64,000 nt of DNA from Carposina sasakii (taxonomy: Eukaryota; Arthropoda; Insecta; Lepidoptera; Carposinidae): positions 2,090,587 to 2,154,586 of the forward strand of contig CP053168.1 of the NCBI GenBank assembly GCA_014607495.2, given 5' to 3'. Positions 10,657-25,600 of the stretch are shown here, piece by piece; position 1 is the stretch's first letter, and each line of letters opens with the position of its first letter. Both the position numbers and the translations under genes were made by a program. A model generated the notes under the pieces. It searched no databases. It was not told the origin of the DNA and was given only the letters and a program-made list of their open reading frames with translations.

Positions 10657-13600
10657 GTAAGTATTTTAGCTTTATCTCTGATATAGCGTCTCTACAGTAT
10701 ATAAATAATATAATGATCTTCATTGAAATAATGGTTGGTTTCAGGATCGACCGCTGTGCTTGTACTATTTCACCCACCCGTTCGGGGTTTTATCCTCTGA
10801 ACCGCCTGCATGGACTGAGGCACCGCCGCACATCGCGCGCGCCTTTCTCAACATGCAGCCTCTCGAATCCTTCTACTGGAGTCCCTCACCTGCGTCCCAG
10901 GACCGCGAGGCACCCGCAGCACCCCGACCTCAGTTTGATCTGGGCGCGGCGGCCATTCGACGCCCACCACTGCAACTGGTGCCTGCTCCCCGCCCACCGA
11001 TGACTACATTATCACCGCTGCTATCAGACCCGTGGCCGTGCGCCGCTCCTCGCGACCTACCACACCGCCTGATCCCATACTCCCGCATCTTACCACCGCT
11101 ACACCTGCCTGCTAGAGCGCTCTCCTCTACGGACAGTTCGGATGACATCTGGCCCATTAAGTGTGTTTTAAAACACGAGAAATTCTCGTTACCACCTCTC
11201 GAGCTAATTGGTGCCAGACTAGAGAATGATACAAGCTCAGCCCCGGAGCCTCCAATGTTATCTCCGGTTGATGAGGTGTCACGGCTGGTGCGAAGAAGCC
11301 GCCGCGGGGGTGTGCGGAAACCGCGGCGAGGAGCTCGTCTGAGCGGTGTGCGACGGACGCTCACCAGCCTCGTGAGGAGGTCGATTCGGGACGCCAGCAG
11401 AGGTGAGTATCAAACTTATGTAAACAGTGCAAATATTAGTATTATTAAATAATTCTCGATTTGTCAACTAAAGATTCACAGTAATAATGTTTGATGTAAA
11501 CTGATTACCTATACTTTCTTTGTTCTTCTGATTTTATGTTGTCTTGATCTTTGGAATTTTCGTTCTTGGTACAATTCTTAGGTAGTTATAGAGCTTATGA
11601 ACTGTCTCAGTTCCTATTGTATATGTATCCGGGTGCCCCTGTAAATCTCCACAAGGTTTTTAGCTTATCTTAGGTTTTTGTAGGTACATAAGAATCTTGC
11701 ATGATATTTTGGTTCGAAGGTTTACAATACCATCATCATTGAGGGACGTTGCGTGTATAGGAATCGTTAGCGGGGTTGTAGTTGTGAAGCTGAAGGAATC
11801 AACACAGAGCACGCGAACGTGGCCGGGTCACATCCTAGCTTCTCATTCCGTTCATTCTGAACCTGAAACATTCAGCTTTGGTTTATAATAAAGTCACTGT
11901 CACTGTGGTAACGACCTAAAATCACAAAATGCTGCAAGGGCGTTACCACGCAGGGGCGGATCAACCTAAGGGCTTTTTGGGCTGTAGCCCAGGGTCCCGT
12001 GGATACAAAGGGCCCCCAGCCCCCACTAAAAACAATGGGCAATAATGTTGAATTACAAATATTTTTAAAATTAAAAGAAATAATAATATATATATAATAT
12101 ATCTACTACCTATCTACATCACTATCGAAAAAGTTTTTTGACAAAATGGCTATTATGAGTAAATTGGTAGGCCCCTAAATTATTTTAGCCCAGGGCCCCA
12201 CAAATTCACGATCCGCCCATGCTAGGTACAGCGAGACTGCTTTGTTACACAGGTAATAAATATTAATTCTTAAAATCGTTTTATGTTACTTACTCCTTTA
12301 TTTACAAAAATACGAGCAAAATACTTTCCCTTGTGTTGGATAAATAGGGTCATACGAAATTATTATTTATTAAATTTTTTCCACTTTTCCAAAGACCATG
12401 GCCTATATAACGATATTAAGTGACAAAATCACCTAGTATGCATTACGGAAAGTATTATTATTGCAGCGCCATCTCATTACTCATAGCGGAACTGATATAC
12501 TCGTATATACACTCTTGTGTAACTTGCTCTCAATCTTGCCTCGACTCGTCACTCGTATGCCTTATAGGCATTTTAGTCTCTTCATTTCAATGTAGATGGC
12601 GTATCTCCAGAAAGAGTCGAGAGAGAGAACAAAATGTAGAGTCGGTCGGTCAGAGTCAGGATACTAGTTACTTCGATAATAAAGATATTTCAACCATAGC
12701 AAACAGAGCTATTACCTTTTCCTTACAAAGCCTTTGGCAGGCAGTATTTACAAATATAATAAAATTGTCCTGTGAACACTGTGAAGGAAGGACTGTATGT
12801 CTATTGCGTTTGTTCGTCCACCCCTACTACCGTAAACCTATAAAACAAATAGCTATGTTAATAAATGTTATTATCCATCAAACACGTCGTATTTATTTAG
12901 GTAAGCCAAGTACATAATTGTACTGTACTTGAAAAACGAACTATGAGAATCACAATTTGACCGACGAGGAGGGTCCGCAGTGATTCCTCACTTCCTGCTG
13001 CCTACTCATAAGATATCCTATCTAACACAGCGCTAGCTTCTACGCACATCACGTGGTTTTTATATTAACCAAGTCTTAGTTCCTATTTCGGCTAATCTGT
13101 ATTGTGTATGATTATCTAACCAAGCGGGCCCCGACCTCTATTATCGGGATCATTGGCTAAACTAGGATACTTTACATAGGTATTAACAGATATAAATAGA
13201 TAAGAGATGATAAGTAGTCATGTACCTACTGATGCGGGGCTTCACTAGAATACACCAGCTGCATCTCCTTCCGTGCATCTCGTATGAGTCGATTATGGAT
13301 CTCGAGCGTTCTCTCAGGCGATAAACCTTACTGGCTTGTCCCGCTTGCTTCAATTTACTCACATTTTTACAATGATTTTTGCGATCTTTTTGCAATGGTT
13401 GTATTTCGTGACAAAAGTTTGGAATCACTCACAAATAAAGTACGAAACGTGAAGTAGTATATGCCCTTTAATAGTAGTCGTTTGGCAGTTTAAGTACTAT
13501 TAGTCGTACTTCCTTCCGAAGTGTCGCGACCTTGCTCGAGTGCCGCGAGGTCGCGCCCGCTCCGCTCGACACCCAAACCATGTCCAAACCTGACCGCGGG

Positions 13601-16600
13601 CAACTGCGGACTTAGTGGCTGGCGATCGCGGGAAAGGAATAATAAGTTTTGATTGGTATATTCGATTTATCCGTTGTAAAGAATAATGCGGGTGTTTTTG
13701 CAACCATACAGGCAATGGTAACAAGCGCTGGTAAAACAGCTAGCTTGTTAGCGCGTTGATTTTCTGTGGTACTGCCTTTCTTCCCTAACTAATAAAAATA
13801 CAGAAAGTATTATAAACTCTCCTCTTACTGTAAGGATAATAATCTTGCTTGACAATCATCTCTAGGTCTTCAAAGGGAATGTACTGTAGCTCAAAGTCTT
13901 CTAACGATTCGCAATGCAGCTGCTAAAATGTTCCTTTTATTCCAGCCTTTCTTCTCTTTTATAAACTTTCCCCTTTGCTGCATATATTTTCTTTATTATC
14001 ATTTTTCTTTATTATCAACTCTAGGTTTCCAAATGGACTGCAAGTCAAAGTTTTCTAACGATTGTGAACGCTGCTTACTAAAATTTACACATTTTACGTT
14101 ATCACTACTACTACTAAAATTAGCTCCCACAACGATCACATAGTATTCCACCCGCTAAGCTAGTCTGCCGACACAGCCTGGCTCCATCACAGCAGGCTCA
14201 GCGCCGTCGGTCCGGCAGTCGCGCTCCCACCGGCCGACCGGTACAGCGATCATAGCGGGTCGCGGCTTCCACTCCTTCTGGGACCAGCCTGCCCGAGTTT
14301 GACCTGCTGACCACGTGACCACCGGCTATTACGAACGTTAGTATCGATTTTTCTTTACGCTTCTAGTGACCCCATGGTGTTATATACCGTGATATTTATG
14401 TTAATCGGTAAACGCTCGAATGCACGGAAGTGGTAAAAAATTATATTGCTTAAAACTTAAGATGACGTCAAAGTGCAATAACTATAGTAATTTAATTTGA
14501 ATCGTATCGTTGATTACGCTGATATGAACAGTAAATAATAGCGCTGTATCGTATAATTTGATTCGCAGTCGGCCTTGCAGTTTGTTTTTTTTTTACAATT
14601 GTCGACGGAAGCGTGAAGCTAGAAAAAAATATCTAAAGATGCACTGGTTTTATAATAAATGACTAAATAGGTATATTTTATGGATAAAGAGCTCTCTCCT
14701 ACTTTCATATATATGTACCTTAAATTCTTTCTTTTATTCTTTATTGCACGTACACAAAAAGAAATATGGCATACAACATAAAAGAGATGCATGTACAATG
14801 GCAAGCTTATGTCTACCAGAGAGATTTCTTCCACGTATTTTCCACACGAAATTAGTGATATATTATGTCTCTACTATATGTAATTTTAATGAAAATAACT
14901 AAGTAAATAATTAATGTAGTCATATAAAAATGTAGAGCCTCCTAACTACCATATTGTCTAAGAATTAAGATATATTTTCTTTACCTATAGTATTACTTTC
15001 TTGACACGTAAATCTCATGTTTTGAAGCAGTTGCTATGGCAGTGCCGGGCGCTGCCACAGTTCAATACTGCTTGTATCTAGAGTTCTATATCAGCAGAAC
15101 TTACTCTGTGTCAGGTGATGAATGATAAAATGATAATGGAAGGTATTAAAAGTTAAATAATAATTTTTTGCCCTATCTTCATTTCAACTATGTTGAAATC
15201 CTAGATGGTTTAGTCAAAACGAATTTTAACACTTTATTAATTTCCTTATATTCTTTTTTGTACACAAACATTTTATACAGAAAAACAGTTAACAGCGATT
15301 ATGCATAAGGGCGTTTTCTTCCCCAACAGAGATATCCTACGATGTAATTAAGTATTCTTATTATCTTATCTATTTTTTTTCTTTGCGGTCAGCATTCTCA
15401 ATCCCTACTCTCCTAGATTTGAATAAAAAGTATACAATAACAAGTTTCAAGAAGGAGTCATCAATGACAAAATGTATGCCGGTTAGTGAAGCAAAAAACG
15501 AGGCGAAAATCCCGTATCTTGCGCCCTTCTAAACCACGGATTTGCCAAATTATTATTTTATGATAATAAGATAATCTTTTCTATGAGGTACTAATATGTA
15601 ACAACTTGCGTATTAACTAGATACCTAAACGTTTCCTATAAAGATTAAGTATAATTTATTTCCAGGTGAATTTCCACACGAGTTACCTACAGAAGTGTCT
15701 TGGTCATAATTATTAGGGTACAGTATCTACCACAATATTATGCAACTACGGGAAGTAAATGCATATAATTTATGGATCTAAAACAAGTTGATGACGTCAT
15801 CAGCGCTGCTCTACAATGCAAGAGTATGTAGGTATCTGTAACAACCATAATGCATCTAATGAGATTGCATTATACTAAAGTGACTAAATATATACATATG
15901 TTTTACTGCGGTTCCGGTCGCGGCTGCAACACAATGGCTTCAAGGAGAACCACATTATCAAATCGTGCGCTCGAGTTTCAGTGCTTTGCCTTTTCGCTCT
16001 AGACTTTCGCACTCAAGCCATAAATTAGTGGAGATGCGCAGGCGCACGTTACTTCATCAATAGTTAATTTACTTTGATCCATAATAATCTAACTAATATT
16101 ATAAATACCTAATTAAGTTTGATTGTTTACTCAACTAATCTTCTTGAAATTTTGCATACATACGAGTAGTTGGAAGTACGGAGAAGGATATAGGGCCACA
16201 TTCTGCAGTCCACGTGGACGAAGTCGCGGGTAACAGTTAGTTGTCTCTCGACAAAACTTCCGATATCACTCAATGAACTTGATTTAGAAAACGTTTATCA
16301 TTGATATAATCTGGTAGCAAGTTACACTTCCAAAAAGTTTTACTGAACTACTTATCTGATCCTCCAATTTCCATGGTCCTACTTTACTTTATACTTCAGG
16401 GTTTTTTCCATCAAAAGAGATGCTGGAACAAACAATTCCTGTGTCTTGGTACATATGAACTTAACTATTTTCAAAGAGCTAAACAAAGGTGTAGAGTAGG
16501 CTATGTTTGGATATAGAGTGCTTCACTTGCGAGACTTGAGGCTTGTGTGTGAGTGTGACGCTCAAGAGTGAGCTGGAGGCTGGAGGTGGAGGGCACACCT

Positions 16601-19600
16601 CTGACTTTATTAGTTCTTCTAGCTTTTCAACGAGCTTTGTAGAGGGAGAACTAATTTACTTTTTTCTACCGTCGTGAATTTAGGCAGCACTACGGCTAAA
16701 TCGACGCATTTTTGACGCCGCCGGGGCTAGACGGAAAATATGTTTGTGTTTCTAGATATTAAATTCTCATAGAGTAACTCATAAACCTTTCGATATACCT
16801 AAAAAAGCAATCATTAAAAAATCCAATCAATTTACTACGATGTTTACATAAATATTTATCGATTCTGATAACATTTTCCTTATGTATTTGCAATAAGAAG
16901 GAAAATCGTAGATTTTGAAAATCTGAATGTCCGAACAGAAAAATATGCTTACAATATCAGTCAGAATTTTTTTTTATGTTCGTACTTAAGAAAACTGTTT
17001 AATACAAAATCTTAGTTTAATCAAATGAACAATAAATAAATTGCTATTTTATTTTAGACTCTTTCAAAAGACGAGATGGCAAATTTACTACACAAAAATA
17101 GAATTGTGACGAATTTACACATGCATTTTTTTTGTGACAATTTAACTTTTGGTGGCAAATGTACCTACAATAACCCGATTTTTATAAACGTCAAATAGCC
17201 TATCTGAATGATAAAGTTGATGCTGTCTCTATTTATTCAATGAAGTTTTAAAGAAAGGTAGCATCAAAATCTTTCACATAGGCTTGAAAAAATCGGCACC
17301 TATAACTTTGACCCCCAATAACCTTATCGCATTTATCTGATTGACTATTTATAATACTTTAAACCTTTTTGCTAACAAACAATAGTAAGGTCAACAACCT
17401 TCCTCTATACCACTAACACTAACGACAATGTTAATTGGAATCCTTTCATATTTGCGATTCCTTACAGAATATTTCTGAAGCTTTCCAGAAGTCAGTGACT
17501 TGCTTGTGAGTCATCATGCGTGAGTCGTCGTGTGGCTTACAAAGGTCGGGGCTGGTTTTTTGTCGTTTTACTCCATCTGACGTGCGCACGAGTGTATTTC
17601 GTATCATCTAGGGCGCTATATTTGGGATCTCGAAGGATAATCGCAAATCCATTCTTCAGTACTTAAACCATGTTTATTTGAAGTGTATGTTATCAAAATT
17701 TTAATCTACCTCTTTATTGGCCTATACTTGTTTAGTTTGGCAAGAGATCTGGCAATTCTTTTGCTTTTCACCGTAACCGGCAAAACTAACATCGGAGTGA
17801 ATCGAGAAGTATTAATGTTTTATATTTTGCTGTGAAAAGTAACAAGGTATAAGTATAACGAGGATGTAGCGTGGTTTGTTAGTACCTAGCCACTACCAGG
17901 CAGTTCTACTGTACCTAATCCATTTCATATAATATAACTACTATGCTTAATTTAGAAAATAAATCATAATTTATTGTATACATTAAATACCTACAGTAAT
18001 ACAGATGATTTAATAGTAATACACATAGTAACTAGCGCCATCATTTAAAGGAACTTTTTACTTTGCACATATTGAACTTTTGGTCAGGTAAACTTGATAA
18101 GGTCATGGTGTTTCCCCTGCAGTTCTCGGACTAACGGGGTCCTTTGCTATGCGGCGCCCCACATTGCAGTCCCCCGGGGGCTGTGAGATGAGGGGACGAG
18201 GTCAAGGTCGCCTTGCCCGTGAGAATCGTGTAGGAATGCGAACTTTGTCTCGGAGATAGGTGCAAATAGTAATAGTGCGTATGTCGGGGAATGGTAGAGC
18301 TACGAGTAGTTTTGCACATTGTTGTAATCTAAAATATCACATACTAGTGGACGCTCGCGACTCCGTACGCGTGCACTGCAGAAAAACTTAATGTCGAAAC
18401 TATGCCGGATAAAAATATTTTCCCGGTATAAAAAGTTGCCTTAGTACCTAAGTCGTAAGTGGTTTGCTGGAAGAAATCTCTCTAAGAGATAATCACGCCT
18501 TTGTACATATTCCTTGTCATAAACTTTATTTATGAAAACTTTACCGAGGTGTACAATAGAATAAGAACAGATGGCTTATGTCCTTTCTCAGGCTCTAGAC
18601 TACCTGTGTACCAAATTTTATTTAAATCGGTTCAGGTAGTTTTGGCGTGAAAGCGAGACAGATAGACACTTACATACGATTTACTTTCGCATTTATAATA
18701 ATTACTCTCATTATTAACAAAAGTAATAATAAACGTTACTTTAATATTAAAGGCAATTTATTTTACGCTCTGACCTCGCCTTGTTCTCATGTAAGTGGTG
18801 GTGAGTTGTGGGTCCTACACCCACCTGCCCGCGCGACCCCCCAGGGCACACGCAACCCCACCAGGCAGGGGTCCTAGGCACAATCATATTATATTTTACT
18901 GCGTTCTGAATAAAATTTAACTTTCTCTTACTTACAAAAGAATTTTAACTTTGTCTGATTTTGACTATGATAATTCATTACATTTGCATTTTTATAATGT
19001 CTAACTTTAGGACGCGGTTTTGTAATAACACGGTCAATATTAGTAGTTCACGATAAGTACCTAAGTTTAAATTCAAATTATTAGTTTTTTTAAACTCATA
19101 GTAAGTACTTACATCTAGCACTCCTAGACATACATACTTAATACATAAAATATTGTTTATACATACATACATGGTTTATACAGAATGTTTTTTGGTCGTC
19201 AACGTTTCCGAATACTACGGATTCTCCTCATCTTCACGAACATTTTTCTCTATGGAAGCATACCTAGGAAGAGTCTGCTTGCCAAGATAGGTCCAAAGTT
19301 GAGTTATTAGGTTGCGTTTTTTTGCATAAATACCCGTAGACGCGTGTACCATGTCAATAAAAAAATGGACAAACAAATCAAAATCGTTTCGCAACATTTT
19401 TTTACATAAACTTACTTCATTCGAAGTATAGAGTACACGTATCCTTCGTAAACGATGGCAACGTAACTAAATATTAAAATCAGCGCAATAAATTTTTCAA
19501 AATCATCATCTTTACCTCCCATATCCTTCTGTCAGTTATTCAGTACCAGCTGTGACGTGACCGCTTCCCCTGGGAAGTCATCTGTCCCTGAGTGTCCCTG

Positions 19601-22600
19601 ACGGTACAAGGTCGAGGTCGTGACGTCACGTCGGACCCCTAGAGGCGGGGCGAGGGGCGGCGCGGGCGAGGGATGATAAGGGTAGCCGAAATACGAGTAA
19701 CCCGCAGTCTAACTCATACATAACAAAGAGTACTAGAAAAATAACTTCGGTCTTGGGTGTTTTATTTAAAATTCAACTATGTATAACTTTTGAATATTAT
19801 AATATAAACGGATATTTTGATTCGGTATTTTCTAATGGTATTGTGATATAGGTACGGTTTTTTTTATACAATCCGACCATGAAGAAATGAATCCGACCCA
19901 TGTCTAGGGAATATTTTCATAGCATTATGCTGATATCCGAACTAACATTTTTTTAATGCAGTAATACCGATAATGTAGTCATGTACATACTAACTAGCGA
20001 CATCATTCAAAGAAACTGTTTGATGAATCGCAGAGTGCGAGTACATACCGCTCTTGTGTTATTATTACACCTTTAGATTATGGAGCATGTACTGAATCCT
20101 CGCCTTTTGGCATATCTTGAAGACAACGACCTACTCAGCGACCGGCAATATGGTTTTCGGCGTGGTCGTTCAACTGGTGATCTTCTTGTATATGCCAACC
20201 ATATTTGGAGCGAAGCAATTGAGAAGCACGGGGAAGCCATTGCTGTCTCACTCGATATCTCCAAGGCATTTGATAGGGTATGGCACGACGGCCTTTTAAG
20301 CAAGCTCCCATCGTATGGTATCTCTGATAATCTTTGCATCTGATTTGCTGACTTTTTGAAGAAGCGCTCAATACGTGTGGTCCTTGACGGTCATTTGTCT
20401 GATCAAATGGAATGGATCCCGGTGGAAAAACGGGCAATAAAACTTATTGGAGATGAAACTGTAGCAAATTCGAATCTCCAGGACCTGACCCACCGCCGTA
20501 AAATTGCTGCCTTGTCAGTGTTTTACAGGATACACTTTGGAGAGTGTGCGTGGGAACTTCACAATACAGTTCCACCAGCCCCTTTTCACCATCGGGATAC
20601 TAGACGCAGACTAGCGTATCACCCTTATGTTGTTGATATCCCACCCATCCGCACCAAACGTTATGCTAACTCGTTTGTAATGCGAACGGCTAAGGAGTGG
20701 AATGCACTTCCTGCCGATATATTTCCCGAGCACTACAACATTGGTCTCTTCAAAGCTAGAGTGAATAGGCACTTACTAGGCAAACATGTACCACCCTAGG
20801 CCGCATCTTGCTTAACATCAGGCACGATGGCGGTCAAATGTTTGCCTAGCTAATTGTAAATAATAAAAAAAAACCTTTATTTTTAATTTACACCATCCCA
20901 TCCTCCCCATTGACAAACACAAATAATAAGAAATAGGTGTACATATTTTTGTTAATACTAAGTTAATAGAGGCTGTAACAGAAAGGGTATGTTAAGCGAA
21001 AAGCTATGTAAATAGCCCCCTATAGAGATCCATTTACCAAAATTTGAGACTCGAAATCACATTTTTATTTTTCAAGATTGTATGGACATTCCAGAGTTGT
21101 TTCGGAATTATTCATACTATCTGGAAAAATAAAAATGTGAATTTGAGTTTGAAATTTTGGAAATAGGTTCTGTATAGTGGGCTATTTACATAGCTTTTCG
21201 CTTAACATACCCCTAATCCAACTCGGCTGGGCAGCGTTCGGGAAACTACGAAGCTTATTTGTGTCCAAGATACCCCAGACCTTAAAGACGAACCTACGGT
21301 GCCGAGACGTGGTCTCTAACTATGTGCCTCATAAAGAAGCTCAGGATCGCACAGCGAGCGATGGAGAGAGCTATGCTTGGGATCTCTCTGCATGATCGAA
21401 TCAGAAATGAGGAGATCCGCAGACGTACAAAGATCACCGACATAGCTCAACGGTCCAGCAAGCTGAAGTGGCAATGGGCAGGGCGCATAGCTTGAATAAC
21501 TGATGGCCGATGAAGTCGGAAAGTTCTACCGTGGATACCACGTATCGGCAAGCGCAGCATGGGAAGGCCACCCGCGAGGTGGACCGACGACCTGGCCAAG
21601 TTCGTGGGCGTCGGTCGGATGCAGGCTGCTTCCGACCGGTCGGAGTGGAGGTTGTTGGGGGAGGCCTATGTCCAATAGTGGACTTCTCAGTTCTCAGGGC
21701 TGTAAGTAAATGATGATGATAATATATTGCATAAATAATTAATTATGAACCTGATCAACTTTTATAAGTCGTGTGACTGATAAGCCTGCGACCTCTCAAA
21801 AATTGATTATTTGTGATGTAATTCTAGTGGTGTACTGTTCGTTAGTGTTAAAATCTAGGTGCATTCAACACGGTAGACGATATCGCGTTCTAACTTGCAT
21901 GGGGCGACATCTATTGGTCCGCATATTAGTCTATACAGGGACTTGGGAATAATGGGCTCCTATAATATGAGTATTGACAAATTCTACTTAATGTGTAGTG
22001 AACACGATTCCATAGTAGATATATTGCGCTAAAAGTGCATTTTGTTATCTATATGGATGTGTTTCCAGAAAGTGTAGGTACACAAAAACTCGTTATCACG
22101 AGTGCCGATACATTAGCGATGGTAGATATCGTAATCGCCTTTTAGCGCCTGTTGTATATATATGTACCTATATAATCACTATCTACATACAAACACTATC
22201 ATCTCTAACACCGTCATAGCTCATTATCGCTACAAATGTCTTAGAAAATGGTAATATCGTTTCGAACTGACGTCCCTTGTCGTTCCCTTCAATTAACTTG
22301 ATTTGACGAATGCGAGAGAAGAAGGGCTTCCTATTAGTTCCTATTGAAACGCGATGATGACTTTTCTTATTCTGCCCTTTCCTTTAGTAGAGTCAAGAGC
22401 AAGACTGTATTGTTAAAATAGAGATCCCATAGCCATGTTTAGCAAAGCGGGGGTAGATAACACTTCACAGAAACTTCATACATTGTGTCGTGGGTACTAA
22501 ACAATGGTACATACATAGATAGTATAGAAACATCCATGACTCAGAAACAAACATCGATATTCATCATATCTATGCTTGCACCTACCGGGATTCGAACCCA

Positions 22601-25600
22601 GGACCTATGTATAGATGTAAGTAATCACTGACAAGTTACTGAGTGAGAACGTCCGAGTTCCTTAGTCAACTCTTACGGAAGGAGATGCAGCTGATGTATT
22701 CTAGTGAAGCCGCGGGAAAAATTTACAATATTCCTTACAATATTATTAAATCAATCAATCGAGGAATTAAAACATACATAACATAATCCCACCTATATTC
22801 TTCAGTTTTGTCTGAAAATGAAGCCTAAGTAACCACATGGGTATAGGTAGGTAGATTGTCGATGTTTTAATGCAATGCCGAGACTCTACAGTAATGTATA
22901 AGGGTAGTAAGGGGCGGGGGTGGAGTGACCCACATCCGCAGGTCAACGGCCTAGGACACCTGTGTCGGTCTCGAATTCCGCGGTCTCTCGGAACTTCGAA
23001 AGGATTTGTTTTCTTTCTGATGGTTTCAGGTATTCAGAGTTACTGAAAATGCACTATTTAGGATTGTTAGACAGAATGCGAGTATACATTATGTACCTAG
23101 TTCTGAAAAAATGTATTAGTCATCTGTTCGATATCGTTAGGGAGACATCATTGTTAGCTCTATATTCCTATATGGCTCTACTAAGTTTATAACAATAAGA
23201 TAACATTATAATAACTATGTAGGCATTCTCTAAAACTAATTTATTGCTATAAGTTCCGAAAAAAACCTTCAAATTAGAGTTCTTTTATCATAATTCGTAC
23301 TGCAATATTTTAATAATATAACACAAACAGCTGCGCTTTCCTGTGTGTGCATCGTGCTAACCATGCGTGTGCGCAGGTGGCGCGGCGGCGTCGCCGGCGC
23401 TGGCGGAGGCGCTGCGAACCCTGCGGGACGCTTGGCCCGAACCGCGCTCCACACCCGACGACATTGGGTCAGTTATTGTCATTCTGTCAGCACGCACAAA
23501 TTATGTTTGCTTGCTTTAACACCCTCTAGACATTTATATGTAAATAGACAAGCATAAAAAATACGCTTGTCTAGTCATCCTCGTATAAAACAGCATATAT
23601 AATTGTAATTTATAATCACTTTTATTTTGTCTTTTAGTACCTGTCTACATTAGCACAAATAGCTTAAATAATCAAAATATTATTTAATATGAAGAAAGGA
23701 TCAAGTGTTGTGGTATGTACCCTGTGGCACGCTAATCTGTATTTAGTCTCAATCGCATACCGATTCTCGCTCGCTTATATAGCGACCCATCACTTTCAAA
23801 GGTAATTAATATCCATTTCACAAAATGATCCCATTACCTCGAACACCTTCTAATAAAAATTAATGCTAAAAGCGATCGAAGGCCCTTCTGGAAAATCAAG
23901 GTCGGAAAGTTTAGAGTCTCTCGGCCTAATATCAGCGCTATATGAAAGGTATGACTTTCAAAATGTTGAAGTTCTCCGTTTAACTGTATGGTGTTATGAT
24001 TAATACTTATTAAACCAAATAACCGGTTTTATATTAAAGAGAATATACATTATGGTAATATTTAGATTGGAAACAACAAGATTTCACCACTACATTATAC
24101 ATTGGACGTTGACACATTCCGGCCGCGCCGCCTCACTGCACTCGCCGCAAAAACTGCACCGAATACTGCATCCTCATTAACATCAGCCAGATATGATCTA
24201 TGTGAACACACGTACCAATGGAAACGGAGAAAGTAGGAAAACTTTTTATGTCACGCATCCGTTCCTTGAAAAACAAAACAAAATAGTTGGTAGCCTTCCA
24301 AATACCCGGCTTGCCTTTGACCCATTTGTTTAATATTCCAAAAGCTAGAACTGAAATGTTACGTAGCGTAACTTATGGGTTATCATAAAGTATGCTTTAT
24401 GATGGTTCTTTCGCGTAGCAAACATAATTAAATTTCCATTTGAAATTACTATGAAACGATTAACAGTTTTATTTTTATCATTGCAGCTCTAGAATGTGAA
24501 TTTTAATGAGTTTTACAAGCCATTTGGCACGCGATATATGTATCATATTTCATTAGAGTTGTGCATTCATAACGGTAGAGATTATGCCTGATTCCATCAT
24601 CATCGACTCCGACTCTCGTAGCATTACTTCCTTTTGCGCAAGCTAAACACATTTAGCGCGTACTGTTATGGGATCTCCCTGCCGAGACTCATGATCTCAA
24701 TGGATCTGTTCATGTGAATGAAAACATGTGTTCCGATCTTATTAATGATAAAACATCCATAGCTGGATGTGTATTGCAAAATCCCAATAGTTATGGATAA
24801 ATTAGTTTAAGAAATGGTCTAAATAACTATTTTTCGTAACTAAATAAGGTACTTACTACAAATTAGTAATCTAACTAAAACAATCAAAACTTTTACTGTA
24901 TTATTTATTACTCATCATCGACCGCTATCTTTAAGATAGGTCAGTGACTGAGTCACGATAAGTAGTGAAAAGATCTTCACTTTAAATAAAACTAGGTTTA
25001 GATAGAAGCACCTTATATCAACTTACTGCACCACTTTTAAAATCAAATGAATATTAATCATGATCTATTCTATCCAATGGGCCACAAAGTACAATGTAAT
25101 GTATGCAAACAGAAAGCTATCATATCTGTGGCTCTACCCACTCGGTGGTCTGGATTGTTTTCTTTCTCCTAATGAGAGTAACCTAGATTCCAGAGCTAGT
25201 TCAGTTGTCGCGTAGTTATCTAACACTCCGGCCACCCCGGAGACACCAGTTAACACAATTTTGACACTAATATATCTTCGAACTTTCTAGAACATATTGA
25301 TATTTTGGAGAAAATCTACATTCAATCATACAATCAATATAAACTAGTGGACGCCCGTCACACTTCGTCCGTGTAAAATTTAGAAATCCCGTTCTTACGG
25401 TTTGGGAATATCCTTTCGTTTCGGTTGCCTAGGTCATCGTCATCAAAACAACATACCCTCCAAGTTTTAGGTTTCTAAGATCAGCAGTTTAGGTTGATTC
25501 TCAGTCATTCTGGATAAAGGCATTTTATGTATCGTTTTTATCTGGTTATGCTTGATTCAAAAATACCGATCACTTTCATGAAATTATGTAACCATAGTGT

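Larger units (their letters stand above)
11403..23376 (+). other. Intron 2 (about 12 kb)
   Basis: It holds a hAT-like MITE (11951-12221), SINE or repeat pieces, a Helitron-like end (near 16240) and one on the minus strand (18344), a jockey/CR1-like LINE remnant (20076-20800), a foldback MITE (20985-21213) and an RTE remnant (21216-21725). GC-rich patches at 13500-13620, 14160-14330 and 19560-19680 might be internal promoters. I found no coding exon that fits the phase. Confidence 0.6.

Noticed and set aside
12420..12917. 165-codon plus-strand ORF in intron 2
   Set aside because: Rich in Cys, Ser and Ile with no domain, AT-driven codon choice, no good splice context in the needed phase. Could be an old transposon piece; too weak to call.
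13500..13620. GC-rich patch with GCGACCT / AGGTCGC inverted repeat considered as an exon or RNA gene
   Set aside because: No open frame in a usable phase and no RNA fold of a known family.
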